64,000 nucleotides of DNA, taken from Portulaca oleracea (Eukaryota; Streptophyta; Magnoliopsida; Caryophyllales; Portulacaceae). This document shows positions 9,965 to 22,029 of this stretch, piece after piece (position 1 is the stretch's first letter; each line of letters opens with the position of its first letter). A program made the translations under genes and the position numbers. The notes beneath the pieces were generated by a model. The model had not been told where the DNA came from and searched no databases. It worked only from the letters and a program-made list of their open reading frames with translations. The stretch spans positions 24,409,594 to 24,473,593 of the forward strand of contig CM055881.1 of NCBI GenBank assembly GCA_029582165.1. The letters are read 5' to 3'.

Positions 9965-10777
9965 GAACTAAGAAAAATCGGAGAAGAAAAAAAAGGAAAG
10001 CGGAAGAAAGTGGGCAAAATTGAGTACAAGAAAAATACATATCTTCACTCTTTCGATCATAACTCCTTCAATACAATTCCAATGGAACTGAAATTTGGTG
10101 AGCTCATAGTACATACCGAGAGCTTTCCATCGATATATTATAAGCTTAAATCGGAGTTAAAACGAAGAAGTTACGCACATTGGAAGTCAGCAGAAGTCGA
10201 CAGGCGCTGGCAGCGCCTAGCCCCGCATTCCGTCCATTCTCTCTGGTTGAGGCGCTCGTAGCGCCTCTGAGACGCTGCCAGCGTCTCAGCCATTTTTCCT
10301 GTAGATGTCACACGATTTCCTCTTCTTTCTTCCCCTTTTTAAACCCCCCATCCCCCTCATTTTTGGACAACTTTTGGAAGACTAAACACATATGTTTATG
10401 AATTATTGAGAAGGTATTTGGAACCCTATTTCTTTGTAATTAAGCTTCAACCTTTGTGGGAGTGCTTAATCAATTTCTCTTCACTTGTGAGTTTGATGTG
10501 TATCTTTCAACTTTTGTTTGGTGGAATTTCATGGAAGAACAAGTGTGGATGCTTATGAAAAATTTCTTTGCAACCTCTTGTGATTCTTAGGCTATTGGGT
10601 GAGTTAATTACTCTTTACATTAGTCATATTCTTCTTTTAATTGTTCTTATTATCTCTATCTCAAAAACCCTAAAAATTAGTGGTAGTTTTATGAGTTCTA
10701 ATTTGGGTTTTCTCAAACCCTAGAGTAATTGTGATCCTTGGGTGTTTAATCTTGCTTCCCTAGTTGTTCTCGGATCA
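9965..10777 (+). repeat. 5' LTR of gypsy element, second part
   Basis: It continues the LTR from GAACTAAGAAAAATCGG (matching 13387 onward in the 3' LTR) and ends CTCGGATCA at 10777. Relative to the 3' LTR it carries a GC-rich extra stretch at about 10195-10300 with repeated GGCGCT/AGCGCC words that is shortened in the other copy (13610-13670). Confidence 0.85.
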
Positions 10778-11511
10778 TTTGGTATCAGAGCAAGGTTTAG
10801 AACTCATATTAGGATGAAAAATTTCCAGATTTTTGTGGTGTTTGTTCTTGGTGATTTGAGCATTGTTCTTCATGTTTATGGATGCAAGACTCATACTTGA
10901 TGATTGATATTAGTCCCTTGATATGATAGGAGTGTTGGGATGTGATTTTTATCATTTGGGTCCAAGTATTTGTTGAGTATTGAGTTGATTCATTGAGTTG
11001 TATATGCCCAAAAATTAATTCTCTGTTTTGGGATTTTGGTGGTTGTTGGCATGTTTAGGTTGATTTTTTGTGAATTTTGGTACCCAAGTGAATGTTATAC
11101 ATTCCTTCTTGTTGTTGGAAGTGATTTGTTGAGGAATTTCATTGTTTGGAGATCAATTTGGGTTGCATTTGGGAAGAGTGCTTGGAGTGAGTTAGATATT
11201 GAATATTTTGGGGTTTGGTGTTTGTTCATGCATCTTCCATGGATGAAAATGGTTGAATTGGGATTTTGTTGGATAACTTGTTGTGGTTATTTGTGTGTGT
11301 GAGGTGGTCACTTGGTGCATGCTCATTGCATTGGTGACTATTTTCCATTGTTTCTCATTATTATCATTTCCCATTGCCGGATTCAACCCATCTTCCCCCC
11401 ACAAAAAAATAGCCTCGCAAAAACTCCACAAAAATTCCTTAGCCACAAAAGACCCCCGAAGCCTCAGCCGAATGTATTTTCCTTAGCCCATCAATCCCCT
11501 CAGCTCCTCAA
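10778..11511 (+). other. Untranslated leader of gypsy element
   Basis: It starts with the primer-binding site TTTGGTATCAGAGCAAGG (10778-10795), complementary to the 3' end of initiator methionine tRNA, where minus-strand DNA synthesis would begin. The rest is T/G-rich and has no convincing coding frame before the gag-protease ATG at 11512. Confidence 0.7.
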
Positions 11512-12519
11512 ATGGCCTCGTTGTCTAGGCAAATGGGCGATCGAAAATTCCCTCCTCGACCCAATTCTCATTCCAAAACCACTCTCGACATGGCTCTTCA
11601 ACATATCATAGATAGTCAGGAAGTGATACAACGTCAAGTGAGCGATTTGAGCTATGCCGGGGCAAAATTGCAAATCGGTTTCCCAAGAAAGGTTCATGGT
11701 GATTATTGGAGGTCTTATATTGGACGTCGACCTAGTACCTTTACTCATAAGACTAGAGTTGATGATCTACATGATTGGAGAAAGGAGAAGGCTTGCTCAT
11801 GGTCTTCCAGCAAGAAGGACACTCGGTCTCGGGTTAGAACTTCCTCCAAGGAAATTTGGTCCAAACCATCTTTTGGAGTTCAAGCGGATGATGTTGAATA
11901 TCTTAGGAAGCTCAAAGATAGAAAGTGCTTCAAATGTAGAGAGTATGGTCATTGCCAAACTCGATGCCCTTTGAAGATGGTTGAATGTGCCAAAACCAAT
12001 GAGGTAGAGACACCAGAGACTCCAAGGACTAATGTTGAGGTTCGCGTGCGAGAAGAGGATAGCTTCACTCCTAAGAAATCCTTTATCATGAGTAAGGATC
12101 CCCAAGATGATTCTCAACAGGAGACTCTCTTCCATTCCCGATGCACCATCAATGATAGAGTGTGCAAGATGATCATCGATAGTGGGAGTTCTACGAATGT
12201 AGCATCTACTACTTTGGTGGAGAACCTTCAATTGCCCGTTCTAACTCATCCCCAACCTTATAGCTTGCAAGGGCTTAAAGATGGTGGTCATCATCAGGTA
12301 TCTCAACAAGCCTTGATATCTTTTTCCATTGGTTCTTACATAGATAGTGTTCTTTGTGATATCGTTCCCATGGATGCTTGTCATTTGCTCCTTGGAAGAC
12401 CTTGGCAATATGATAGACATGCTATCCATGATGGTCATGAGAACACTTACTCCTTCTTGATGGGAAAAAGACGAATTGTGCTCACACCCCTCTCACCTAC
12501 CCAACTCCATGAAAATTAA
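11512..12519 (+). CDS. Gypsy gag remnant fused to aspartic protease
   Basis: A 335-residue frame. A CX2CX4HX4C zinc knuckle lies at C139, C142, H147 and C152 (CFKCREYGHCQTRC). A retropepsin-like domain follows, with the catalytic DSGS at 223-226 (MIIDSGSSTNVAS) and the hydrophobic-Gly loop LLGRPW at 293-298. Most of the gag capsid region upstream of the knuckle is missing: only about 50 residues precede an abrupt switch near residue 58. The frame ends 50 residues after LLGRPW with no reverse transcriptase. Known role of these domains: RNA packaging and polyprotein cleavage. The open frame suggests recent or mobilised copies, but full function is unlikely without pol. Confidence 0.85.
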   Translation: MASLSRQMGDRKFPPRPNSHSKTTLDMALQHIIDSQEVIQRQVSDLSYAGAKLQIGFPRKVHGDYWRSYIGRRPSTFTHKTRVDDLHDWRKEKACSWSSSKKDTRSRVRTSSKEIWSKPSFGVQADDVEYLRKLKDRKCFKCREYGHCQTRCPLKMVECAKTNEVETPETPRTNVEVRVREEDSFTPKKSFIMSKDPQDDSQQETLFHSRCTINDRVCKMIIDSGSSTNVASTTLVENLQLPVLTHPQPYSLQGLKDGGHHQVSQQALISFSIGSYIDSVLCDIVPMDACHLLLGRPWQYDRHAIHDGHENTYSFLMGKRRIVLTPLSPTQLHEN

Positions 12520-12522
12520 ACT

Positions 12523-13130
12523 GTGGTGGAAAGTGAGAAGAGAGACCTCCTCCACATGAGTGAAACACGGAATGAGAGTGCTTTGAGCGAAAGGAAGCCA
12601 CATTTGGCTTTACTTTTGCGAAAAGGTAATCGTAGTGAGGTTGAGAGACTTATAGCTCTTCAAAATTTTCCTATCCCCTCCCTTGTCCCTCACCTTCACC
12701 CAAAAGACTCCCTCCAAGCTCCACACCATGATTGCAAGCGTTGAGCCATATCCGACCTTGCCTGAACCACGACTTGGAGATGAACTTCATGTTGGCAAGT
12801 CCATAACCCCATGTCGTAGCTTGCTTCCTCCCGCACCGAGATCGACCAAGAAAGAGGCATCTTCTATCGGCCTTGACCTTAACATCTCTTGTGATGACTA
12901 GCTACCTTGTGGTCTTCAACAAAATGATGAGCGCTAGGCATGCGAAGGTTCCTCTTGATGGTGAGTTGGTCCATTTTTCCTTCCGAAATTGCTACACCTT
13001 TACGAAGAAAGGGTTGATGAGTGTCACTTTGATCCGGCCAATGCGTTTTATTGAGTTGATTTTACATGAGTGGTCGATTGGATTTGAACCAACAAGAGTT
13101 GAGGACAACTCTTCTCCAACAAGGGGAGTC
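12523..13130 (+). pseudogene. Decayed coding remnant before the gypsy 3' LTR
   Basis: Several overlapping short frames continue from the gag-protease stop (for example a frame ESEKRDLLHMSETRNESALSERKPHLALLL). None shows a reverse transcriptase or integrase motif. It probably represents collapsed pol sequence. The final bases AAGGGGAGTC act as a polypurine-like tract next to the LTR. Confidence 0.4.
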
Positions 13131-14126
13131 TGATCCATATTTCATAGGGGGTACCTCACTTTGGAAATAATAACAACGGACGGTTCGAGCTAAATTTTTC
13201 CCCAAGCCGATTTAGGTCACTTTTCGGGTCAACAACGTCCGTTTCGGGAGCCAAGGAAGGCTTGGAAGAAGTTAAGAGGATCGAGTTCAAGTCAAGGGGC
13301 ATTTTGGTAATTTCATAAGGGTCGAACTTGGGCCTATGAAACATCAAGGAAGAGCACGGGAGAACCCGGGACCGAAGGGGTACAAACGGAACTAAGAAAA
13401 ATCGGAGAAGAAAAAAAAAGGAAAGCGGAAGAAAGTGGGCAAAATTGAGTACAAGAAAAAAATACATCTTCACTCTTTCGATCATAACCCCTTCAATTTA
13501 ACTCCAATTGACTTGAAATTTGGTGAACTTATAGTACACACCGAGAACTTTCCATCGATATATTATAAGCTTAAATCGGAGTTAAAACGAAGAAGTTATG
13601 CGCATTGGAAGTCGTGACTTGGCCAGTATTTGTAGCCCGCATTCCGCCCATTCTCTCTAAACCATTTTTCCTGCAGATGTCGCGCGATTTCCCCTTCTTT
13701 CTTCCCCTTTCTAAACCCTTCACCCCCTCATTTTTGGACAACTTTTGGAAGACTAAACACATATGTTTATGAATTATTGAGAGGGTATTTGGACCCTAAT
13801 TTCTTTGTAATTAAACTTATCAATTTCTCTTCACTTGTGAGTTTGATGTGTATCTTTCAACCTCTCTTTGGTGGAATTTTATGGAAGAACAAGTGTGGAT
13901 GCTTGTGAAAATTTTTTTGCAACTTCTTGTGATTCTTAGGCTATTGGGTGAGTTAATTACTCTTTACATTAGTCATATCCTTCTTTTAATTGTTCTTATT
14001 ATCTCTATCTCAAAAACCCTAAAAATTAGTGGTAGTTTTATGAGTTCTAATTTGGGTTTTCTCAAACCCTAAAGTAATTGTGATTCTTGGGTGTTTAATC
14101 TTGCTTCCCTAGTCGTTCCCGGATCA
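13131..14126 (+). repeat. 3' LTR of gypsy element
   Basis: 996 bp, starting TGATCCATAT and ending GGATCA. It aligns with the split 5' LTR over its length. The flank CTGCT (14127-14131) pairs with CTACT before the 5' LTR. Confidence 0.9.
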
Positions 14127-14530
14127 CTGCTTCGTTAATCCTCAGTGCCACAAACCTTCTTCTCCTTCAAACCTCCAGAATGAAGTTGGAAGTAGTCACT
14201 CAGTGGATCAATGTCATTGAAATCTCCAAATTGTACTTAGCAGCGTAAGTATAAAAATTTGGATAGTAATAGTGAGTTTCGAATCTGGGTACCTGGATCT
14301 GAATCCATTCTCGGTGGATCTGGGACTGGAACCTGATTTTAGGATCCAGTTTGAAATGGATCGAGGACTGGATCCTTAAATTTTAAGCGGACACTCGGTG
14401 TTGCTCACCCCTAGTAGCTATATGATAATTGCCCTCAACTTTTAGACATTCAACTAAGGTTCAAATTTTGATAGAAGAAAAATATTTTCTTAACATTTAT
14501 TCATATGTTTGGAGTTAGTTTTGGAAAAAT

Positions 14531-14533
<3 letters not shown>

Positions 14534-14586
<53 letters not shown>
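14534..14586. repeat. (AT)n microsatellite
   Basis: An uninterrupted run of about 26 AT units directly beside the foldback element at 14590. Confidence 0.95.
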
Positions 14587-14589
<3 letters not shown>

Positions 14590-14590
<1 letters not shown>

Positions 14591-14989
14591 AAAAAACGAC
14601 TCAAGGGGCCTCATATTTTGGTGTAATAATTGTAAGGGCCTTATATTATGAAAAATAATTGTGGGGTGACATTATTTTTGATGTAATTATTTAGGCGGAC
14701 ATTCTGGCCAATTTCCTACTAAAAATGGCACGAAATAGTGGATTTTATGTTTAGATGTGTTTATCATGTTAAGAAATTTGCTTGTATATGTTAGAGTTAA
14801 CTATATAGACTTCAATTTAAAACACGCTTAAACATAAAACCCACCGTTTTGCACCATGTTTGGTCGGAAACTGACCGGAATGTCCACGCTAAATATTTAC
14901 ATAAAAAATAATGTCTCCCCACAATTATTTGTCATAATACAGGGTTATTAAAATTATTACACTAAAATGTGAGGCCCCTTTAGTCTTTT
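14590..14989. mobile_element. Foldback (long inverted repeat) element next to AT microsatellite
   Basis: The left arm (ACTCAAGGGGCCTCATATTT..., GTGTAATAATT, AATAATTGTGGGGTGACATT) recurs inverted at the right as AATGTCTCCCCACAATTATT...AATTATTACAC...GAGGCCCCTTTAGT. The arms continue inward (GGCGGACATTCTGGCC against GACCGGAATGTCCACGC; ATAAAACCCACCG against GTGGATTTTATG). Nearly the whole 400 bp can fold on itself. It has no coding capacity. The terminal class is uncertain because the TA-rich flank hides any target duplication. Confidence 0.65.
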
Positions 14990-17010
14990 TTTTTTTTATT
15001 TTTTATATGAGTGATGATATGTTTCTTGGGGCAAGACACTGCTTAAGTGTCTTGCTCCTAATGAAAATATTTGTTATCATTTTTAATTCTAATTTTTTGA
15101 CAGATATTATAAATTATCAATTATAAGAATCTTGGAATGTGTAGGTTATGCCAACAATTAAAGTTGACACCTTAACTAATGAACCCTATCCGTTGGACAT
15201 ATTTTAGACGTTTTTTTTTAAATTTTTAAAAATATAGATAAAAGTGTCATTTTATACCATTTATATATATATGTCATTATATTTATAAAAATTAATCATA
15301 TAATTTTTTCAATTTAATTTACAAATATATAAGTTTTATATAATGACAAGACATTTAATATGTGTCTTGCCCAAGACATTTATCATTTTCGTATTGATAT
15401 TATGTTGTTAGCCTTTATATGCTTGTTACCCATGTTATTGAAGTGCTTGGTTGCCATGGCTTATATATGTATCTATCTTGTATCACACCACAACAAAGAT
15501 ATTATTGGTGTCAAACATATTGTAATCCTTATATTAGCATCGTTTACGGTTTTCTCAGTTAGATTTTCTATGTTAAATCTTTATGTTGAAATTCCCCTTT
15601 CCTTCAATGAACTTCGCTTAATTTGTTTGAGTGGTTAACACTCCAATCCCTAGGATTACCTTGTGGCTTGTGCACTCTCATTTGAAAATAGGTGTATTTC
15701 CTTTAAATAAACACGATGTTCCCCTCATTCTTAATCGTTCTTAAGTTTGTGTTTTTCCTTCTCATCAATTTTAAAAGATACAGACAATTTGATAAAAATA
15801 AAAAATGTGTTTAATGATAATAGAAGAAATAAGATCCAAAGTTACATAGAAGCTACTGGCATTTCCCACACTTTATCACATGAGAAGTGCGGATCTCAAT
15901 TCTCAAGATAAGTCTACAGATAGGCAATCTCCTCCATGTATGGCACCGTATACAACTAAACTAAAGGACGGATACATATGTTGTATGTGTGATACTAATT
16001 CATACACGTACGTAGCCAACTCCTTGATTGTTACATGTATATGCCAGTAGAGCCAGGAAGAAGCATGTGGGGGAGGATAGAATTCCAAAAAAGATGTTAC
16101 TATAATAATATTAATAATAAAGAAAAGTATGAGGAAGCAAAACAAAAGGCCAAAAGAAACAAGTAGGTAATCCTCTCTCGAAAAAGCCAAAAAAAAGAAA
16201 AAAAAAAAGGTGAGGTCTGTTACGTCTCAATTTCCATTCATTTGCTTTCTACTTTAATTTGTCAAAACTTTGCAGCTAACAGATGAGAAATTTGGATAGT
16301 TACGTACACAAGCTAATGACAAGCCAAACGTATATATTATGTGTATGTGTGGGCTTTGGCCATGCATGCTTCATCTATGGTAGCTTTTGCTGCTTCAGTT
16401 ACTTTCAGCTGTAGAGTGTAGTTTCCTCCTCAAAAGCCGTTCTACTTCTGCCCTTGCAGCTAACCCAACAAAATGGAATAAAATAAAGCTTTGACCTATA
16501 TAGATTCATATTCTAACCTTAATAATTATTCTTCTCTTTTCATATCACCTCACTTGATTAATCTTCTTTCATAATGGGTCCCTTTCAGCTTCAAAAATCA
16601 TTAGTTTCCTAGGTCATCATCAACCTAAATCTAAAATTAATTTACATTTATAGAGGCCTGAAAACTCTTTTAAAAAAGATGTTGAAGAAAACTGTTTATA
16701 TATAACAATTGATATTTTTTTTGAGTCATTATATATAGAACAATTGATTTAAGTGTAAAGATGCTTGATTTTGTAGATATTAGAAGACCCACCTGAACTT
16801 TTTCTTACTTAGATTTCTTAAGTAGTCGTATAAGAAATAGCTTCTTACTCTAGAATATATATGATAATAGTTAAGATAGGATTTGTATTTTCCTTACAAC
16901 TAAAAGTTGGCATAATTATAAAATTAAACACACATGATATAAATTTAAATAAATTAATGGTATTTAAAAAATTATACGCGAGCGTGCGTGCGTGCACATT
17001 TGTATATTTA
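14990..17010. other. Intergenic, no gene recognised
   Basis: AT-rich with no supported coding region. The T-run at 14985-15002, purine runs near 16180-16210 and the short AGCGTGCGTGCGTGCA tract near 16980 are low-complexity. Open frames at 15360-15638 and 15903-16190 are hydrophobic and AT-driven with no recognisable domain. Confidence 0.4.
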
Positions 17011-17014
17011 ATGT

Positions 17015-18600
17015 TATTTTTTCCTGTTTAATGAGGAGAGGAGTGCGGCCTTTGTCGGGGAGGGCCTGCGACCTGATGAGGCGAGTGCAGAGATCATCAC
17101 ATATTTGTCGAATATGAAGAGGGGCAGAGCGGTGGACCTAGATAAGATTCTTGTGGAGTTGTGGAAGGATTTAGGAGAAGAAGATAGTTTATAGTTGATA
17201 GACCTATTTAATGATATTCTTAGAACAACTAGAATGTCGGATGAGTAGAGGAGTAGCATAATGGTCTCTTTATATAGTAACAAAGGTGATGTGCAGTGTT
17301 GTAACAATTATAGACTCCATAATCGCACCATGAAGATTCAAAACTAGTGATTGAAAGTAGGTTGAGAGAAACTGTATATGTGTTTGAGAATGGATCGATT
17401 CGGTTTCATGCCAGGTAAGTCGTTTGTAGGAGCTATCCATCTTATTTGTTGTGTTATGGAACAGTATAGGGAAAGGATGAGGGATGTTCAAATGGTGCTA
17501 ATTGATTTAGAGAAAGCCTATGATAGGGTCTTTAGGGAAGTGATGTGGGAGTGCTTAGAGGTCATAGAGATGCAAAACTCTTATATTCATACTATCAACT
17601 ACTAAGGACATGTATGATAATGTAAGAACAAGTATCCGGATGGTGGTGGGGAGTGGGGACAATTAGAAAGTTCCCAATTGATGTCGATGTGCATCAAGGG
17701 TATGTACTTAGCCTATTGCGTTTCACACTTGTTATGGATGAGTTGGCCAAGGGGATTCAGGACAAAGTACCATCGTGTATGTTTTTTTGTAGATGATATC
17801 TTGCTTATTGATGAGTTGAGGGAAAGACTAAATGATAAGGTGGAGCTTTAGGGAGAAACCTTGGAGTTTGGAGATTTTAGATTAAGTAGCTCAAAGGTAG
17901 GATATATGATATGTAATTTTAATGGCCTTGATAATGAGACTCACATTCAAGAAGTAACCACTAGAGGCGTGACAAACACATGGGTAGAGAAGTTTAGGTA
18001 CTTTGGTTCCATTTTTTAATGTGATGGGGAAATCAATGAAGATATTACACATCGAGTAAAGATGGGATGACACAAATGGAAAGTTGCTTCAAGACTATTG
18101 TTTGATAAGAGAATTTCACTTAATATTAAGGGTAAGGTGTACTGCAGGGTAAATATACTAGCGATGTTGTATGGTGTAGAGTGTTGGATGATAAACAATT
18201 AGCATTGTCAGAGGTTGAATGTGACTAAGATAAGGATGCTTCGATAGATTTAAGGTTGTACCAGGTTGGACAAGGTCAAGAATGTCATGCGTCATGGATG
18301 AGTAGGGGTATCTCCTATCGAGAAGATTGTAGTTGAGAAAGAATAGACAGGGATGGATGGGCATGTCTTTAGAAAAAGTGTGGATGCATGAGTTAGGATA
18401 TGTGAAGAGATCAGGATTAACCTAGGGCACTCGGAGCGTGGGAGACCTAAAAAGTCTATGAAAAGGCTAATTAGAGCAGATTTGTGGAGGAGGACATAAA
18501 ACTAGATAGAGGACTTTTGCAAGCGAGGATTAAGGTGGCACATGAGCTTCGCTGGTAGGATACAATGATCTGTCAACTTCTTCTAACCTACATGGAGCAC
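17015..18600 (+). pseudogene. LINE reverse-transcriptase relic
   Basis: A plus-strand translation with several stops and frameshifts still shows the LINE reverse-transcriptase layout in order: a segment like MKRGRAVDLDKI (the K-G-x-A-x-G-P-D region, degraded) near 17110; GDVQCCNNYR near 17287; GFMPGKSFVGAIHL at 17401-17445; DLEKAYDRV near 17503-17530 (motif A aspartate); HQGYVLSLLRF near 17694; and FVDDILLIDE near 17782-17812 (catalytic DD pair). The C-terminal region with RGHERWHMSFA-like sequence ends near 18560. Such elements copy themselves by target-primed reverse transcription. This copy is plainly dead: stops lie within every block and no endonuclease domain precedes it. Confidence 0.8.
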
Positions 18601-18708
18601 ACAAGTATGTACACTTCCTTTCTACTTCCACAAGTCTCTTTAGCTATTAGCCTGCCTCCTTTCTTTCTCAGAGGTAATTTGACCCCATTTTTTGGGACGA
18701 AGATAAGA

Positions 18709-19055
18709 CCATTTGCAATGGTGAGTTTAAATTCGACTCACTGTTGACATGACATGGATGAAAAAGAAATGAAGTCATATAGTGGTGAGAATGAGACTAG
18801 TCTTGCGAGACGAGTTTAAGAAACTAATATTTAATTATATTTTTTTCTCTCTCCTCCTTCACCTCATTCTTTTTAATTTAATCAAATTAATTATATTATT
18901 AAGCAGGACTCATTTAGTTTTTTAATTAACATTATTCAAACTTATGTTAACCATTGGAAAACTAGCTTTATAAAGGGATGTTGACTCTGTTATTAGGGAT
19001 CCACAGATTCCACCTCATCCAATTAGCTAAATTTAAACTCACTCTTACGGGTGCT
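18709..19055. mobile_element. Putative MITE with diverged inverted ends
   Basis: The left end carries CAATGGTGAGTTTAAATTCG and the right end carries AATTTAAACTCACTCTTACG, an imperfect inverted repeat about 340 bp apart. There is no coding capacity and no convincing target duplication, so class and exact limits are uncertain. Confidence 0.35.
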
Positions 19056-19699
19056 TAATACTATACAACTCAGATGAGATTAATTATAATTTATTTATTT
19101 ACTTTTACGTAAGGAGCCTCTTGATAAATCGGCTTTCGCCTATGCAAAAGTGAATTTTATTAACTAAAAATGGAGCCTTTAATATCTAATTACCTTTTTC
19201 ATTACCTTTGTCACTCTTTCCAATTATCATACACGTTACTCCTAGTTATGCATTCCCATTTCCCTATTCCGTTATCCAGCTTTCTTTTTTTCCACTTTGG
19301 AGTTTTTAAAGCAATCGTCCATTTTGACTAGGTAGGATAATTAAAGAGAGGAATCCGAAGTTGTAAAAGTCCATCGCCATGCAATACGCATATGTTCTAG
19401 TTCATAAAGTACTTTAGTTTAGTCATCCCTCATCTTTTTTTGCCCCCCCTTCAAAGTAAAAGAACAAAAAAGCTTAGAAAAATGCATTGATTTCTCCCCT
19501 AGTTTGTTAACTACTACGTAGAAAGCAAAGAACCCAATCAAATAAAAGGTAAAAAAAGAAAATCAAAATTTAAAAAGATAAACATAGACACTGTTGTGAC
19601 ATCAATTACTCTATATTTTTGCATATATCATTATTCATGATTCTTCCCTCCGAAAAAAATCTCACACAAATATATATAAATTGACTTTTAATAAAAAGG

Positions 19700-19850
19700 A
19701 AAATTGAATTTGCAGTAAAAATTGGCGTAAGGAAAAACTTACGCCAATTCCTTTTCTCTCTCATCTTTCACTGCAAAAACTAATTTTCCTTTTATCATCA
19801 GAAAAGTGGCGTGAAAACTCACGCCACATGCAGTAGTACGTTTTTATTAC
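19700..19850. repeat. Two short hairpins related to CACTA subterminal repeats
   Basis: TTGGCGTAAG-GAAAAA-CTTACGCCAA (about 19722-19748) and GTGGCGTGA-AAAC-TCACGCCAC (about 19806-19827) are near-perfect hairpins. They share the GGCGTGAG/CTCACGCC motif with 4374-4399. They sit immediately left of a Helitron-like end at 19855, the same arrangement as at 4370-4681. Confidence 0.55.
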
Positions 19851-19854
19851 CCAA

Positions 19855-20068
19855 CTAGTTTTTGGCCCGTTCTTTTGAACGGGTGCCAACTTAAGTAAAT
19901 GAAAAAGAATTGATAAAGATGTAAATGATAAAAAAATCAAATCAATTATAATGCAAATAATGTACAATACGAATTAGTATATACGGAAATTTCATGTAAT
20001 ATAAAGTCAGGCCCAGTCTTGACATTTTCGTGGCTCCGGGCAGTATAATAGACCAACTTTTAAATTGG
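19855..20068 (-). mobile_element. Helitron-like 3' end
   Basis: Read on the minus strand, the sequence has the hairpin CCCGTTC-AAAA-GAACGGG (19865-19882), six bases, then CTAG followed by T. This matches the Helitron 3' signature. The body to the right is AT-rich without coding capacity and its right limit is not defined. Confidence 0.5.
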
Positions 20069-20073
20069 GGCCC

Positions 20074-21681
20074 TGTACCGTTGTTTGTATACCCCGATAT
20101 TTGTCGTTCTCTCTCAGGGAGCAAGGGGCCTAAGACTAAGGAACTCGGTCTAGATCGGGTTAAGATCGCTAGGTAAGGCAACGGGTTGAAAGAGGATCAC
20201 AAAGCGAGAAAACAAACTAAGGTCAGTCAAGGTGAAACAATGGGTTTCGGGGGTTTTTCGGGATGCAAACGGGAACAAGGAGACGAGTTTTGCAACAAGG
20301 GAGCAATAAGGAACGAAATCAAATGGGAATTCCGTTAGAAAATACCCATCGGGCTCCCACTCTCGTGGATAGTCCGGATTAACTTCCTCAAAGTCCACCA
20401 CGAACCTGGAGGGTTAATGAAACGGAATTCCCTACTTAACCTCCTTCCACTTTCGTGGGTGGTGAGCATTAACTATCCGACTCCAACCTTCCAACCCAAG
20501 TGTTGGATGTATTCGGGAGCTTTCGGACCCAAATACACCCCACTTGAGGGAAGGATAGGAGTGAGAAAAGTGATTCCCCAACTAATTACTCACTAATATT
20601 GTTAACCCATGCCTAACCACCCATTCACACCCTTAATTACCCCCTAACCTATTAGGGTTCTAGCCACTACTCATCACAACTATGCTAACAACATCAACAA
20701 AACCAACCCTAAGTATGATCTCTATCATCAAACAACAATCAAAAGACAAACAACACAAATGAAAGACAATCAAAGCAATTAAAGAGCAAGGAAAGCAATT
20801 AGCAAGGTAAAGTAGAGTTTATGGAAGAAGAAACTTATCAAATGCAGTGAAAGAGCAAGGAAGAACAATGGAAAGGATGATCCAAAGCAATCTCTCAATT
20901 GTTGAATCCTCCAATCTTGATTACAAACGAAAATACACCAAAATCCTAAATTAATCTAGGCTAATCTCTCTCTAAACTAAGGTGAAAAAGGTAGAATGTA
21001 ATCTCTAAGAGCTAGCGTCGAATCTCCCTAAAATCGCAGCAAAGGAGCTATATATACAAGATAGAACTGCTGCCCAAAACGCAGCGTACAGAGCCGAAGA
21101 CACACGCAGAAACAGGGAGGTTGCGGGCGCGACCATCCCCATCGCAGGCGCGGTCCTGCGAAAAGTGGTGAGGCGATTTTGGTGTTCGAGAGATAAAGCC
21201 GACATCCTCCAGACAGCGGGCGCGATCTCCTTCTTGCTGAGCAGGTCGCGGGCGTGACGCAAGAGATGACGGTCGCGATCTTGTTCTGGAAAGCAGGGGT
21301 TGTCGAAGTTGGTGCTGTGTAGCGGCCGCTACACTCCCCGTAGCGGGTGTTACGCCTGCTGCAAAGCTTTCCTCCCTCCATTCCAGGTACTAACGCCCGC
21401 TATAGAGGTTGTAGCGGGTGCTACGACCCTGAATCTATTCAAAATTGGGGAAAATGTTCCTGGGTCGGCTCCGCCTCGGTTCTCGGCTCGGCTTAGGCTC
21501 GGGAAACCACTCGGGATTCCCTAAAAAGCCTCATTTTAGCCAATATTTCAAGCATTTGCTCCAAAAGCACTAAAACCTACTAAACAACTAAAACACAAGT
21601 AAAAACAACGAAAAAGACTTGGAAACGACTCAAAAGAGCAAGCCAAAAGGCGTTATTTAGGCCCAAAATCGGGACTAAACA
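20074..21681. repeat. Solo LTR (1.6 kb)
   Basis: TGTACCGTTG at the left, ACTAAACA at the right, and a perfect 5-bp duplication GGCCC at 20069-20073 and 21682-21686. There is no internal region, primer-binding site or pol, so this is a solo LTR left by recombination between two LTRs. A TATA-like CTATATATAC occurs near 21048. A GC-rich stretch with GGGCGCGATC/GCGGGCGCG words spans 21120-21430. The first about 350 bp are duplicated in inverse orientation at 23170-23528. Confidence 0.85.
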
Positions 21682-22029
21682 GGCCCTTCTAAAAAAATAC
21701 ATTTAAAATTTATGTTAGACAATACCAAGAAAGTGTCCAACAATAGCAATTAACAAAGTAATTAAATATAATAATTTAAGACAATAAGTTAACTAAATCG
21801 ACCGCCACTAATTGTATATTTTAAAACGAATCTATATAGTATATAAACCATTGCAAAAGATATGCAAAAAGTTGGTAATAAATATCTAATCAGAATAACA
21901 TTTGGGAAATGACTGCTCACATGGAAGTATACATAATCTATTACATATATTAAAACAAAACAAAAGTAATCTACAAATGACATGTGGCATACAATTGACA
22001 TGTGTCATGCTTATGAAAAAAATCATTTA

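Larger units (their letters stand above)
5888..14126 (+). mobile_element. Ty3/gypsy-type LTR retrotransposon, pol-deleted, with nested insertion
   Basis: The element runs from TGATCCATAT at 5888 to GGATCA at 14126. The flanks CTACT (5883-5887) and CTGCT (14127-14131) form a target-site duplication with one mismatch. The 5' LTR is 5888-6145 plus 9965-10777, split by a second retrotransposon. The 3' LTR is 13131-14126. A primer-binding site TTTGGTATCAGAGCAAGG, complementary to initiator methionine tRNA, starts at 10778 directly after the 5' LTR. A short purine tract AAGGGGAG precedes the 3' LTR. The 2.35-kb interior codes only for a zinc knuckle and an aspartic protease; reverse transcriptase, RNase H and integrase are missing. 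It therefore cannot transpose on its own. Confidence 0.9.

Noticed and set aside
15903..16190. 95-codon minus-strand frame with hydrophobic N-terminus
   Set aside because: AT-driven hydrophobic composition, no conserved motif, no splice or promoter context to support a gene.
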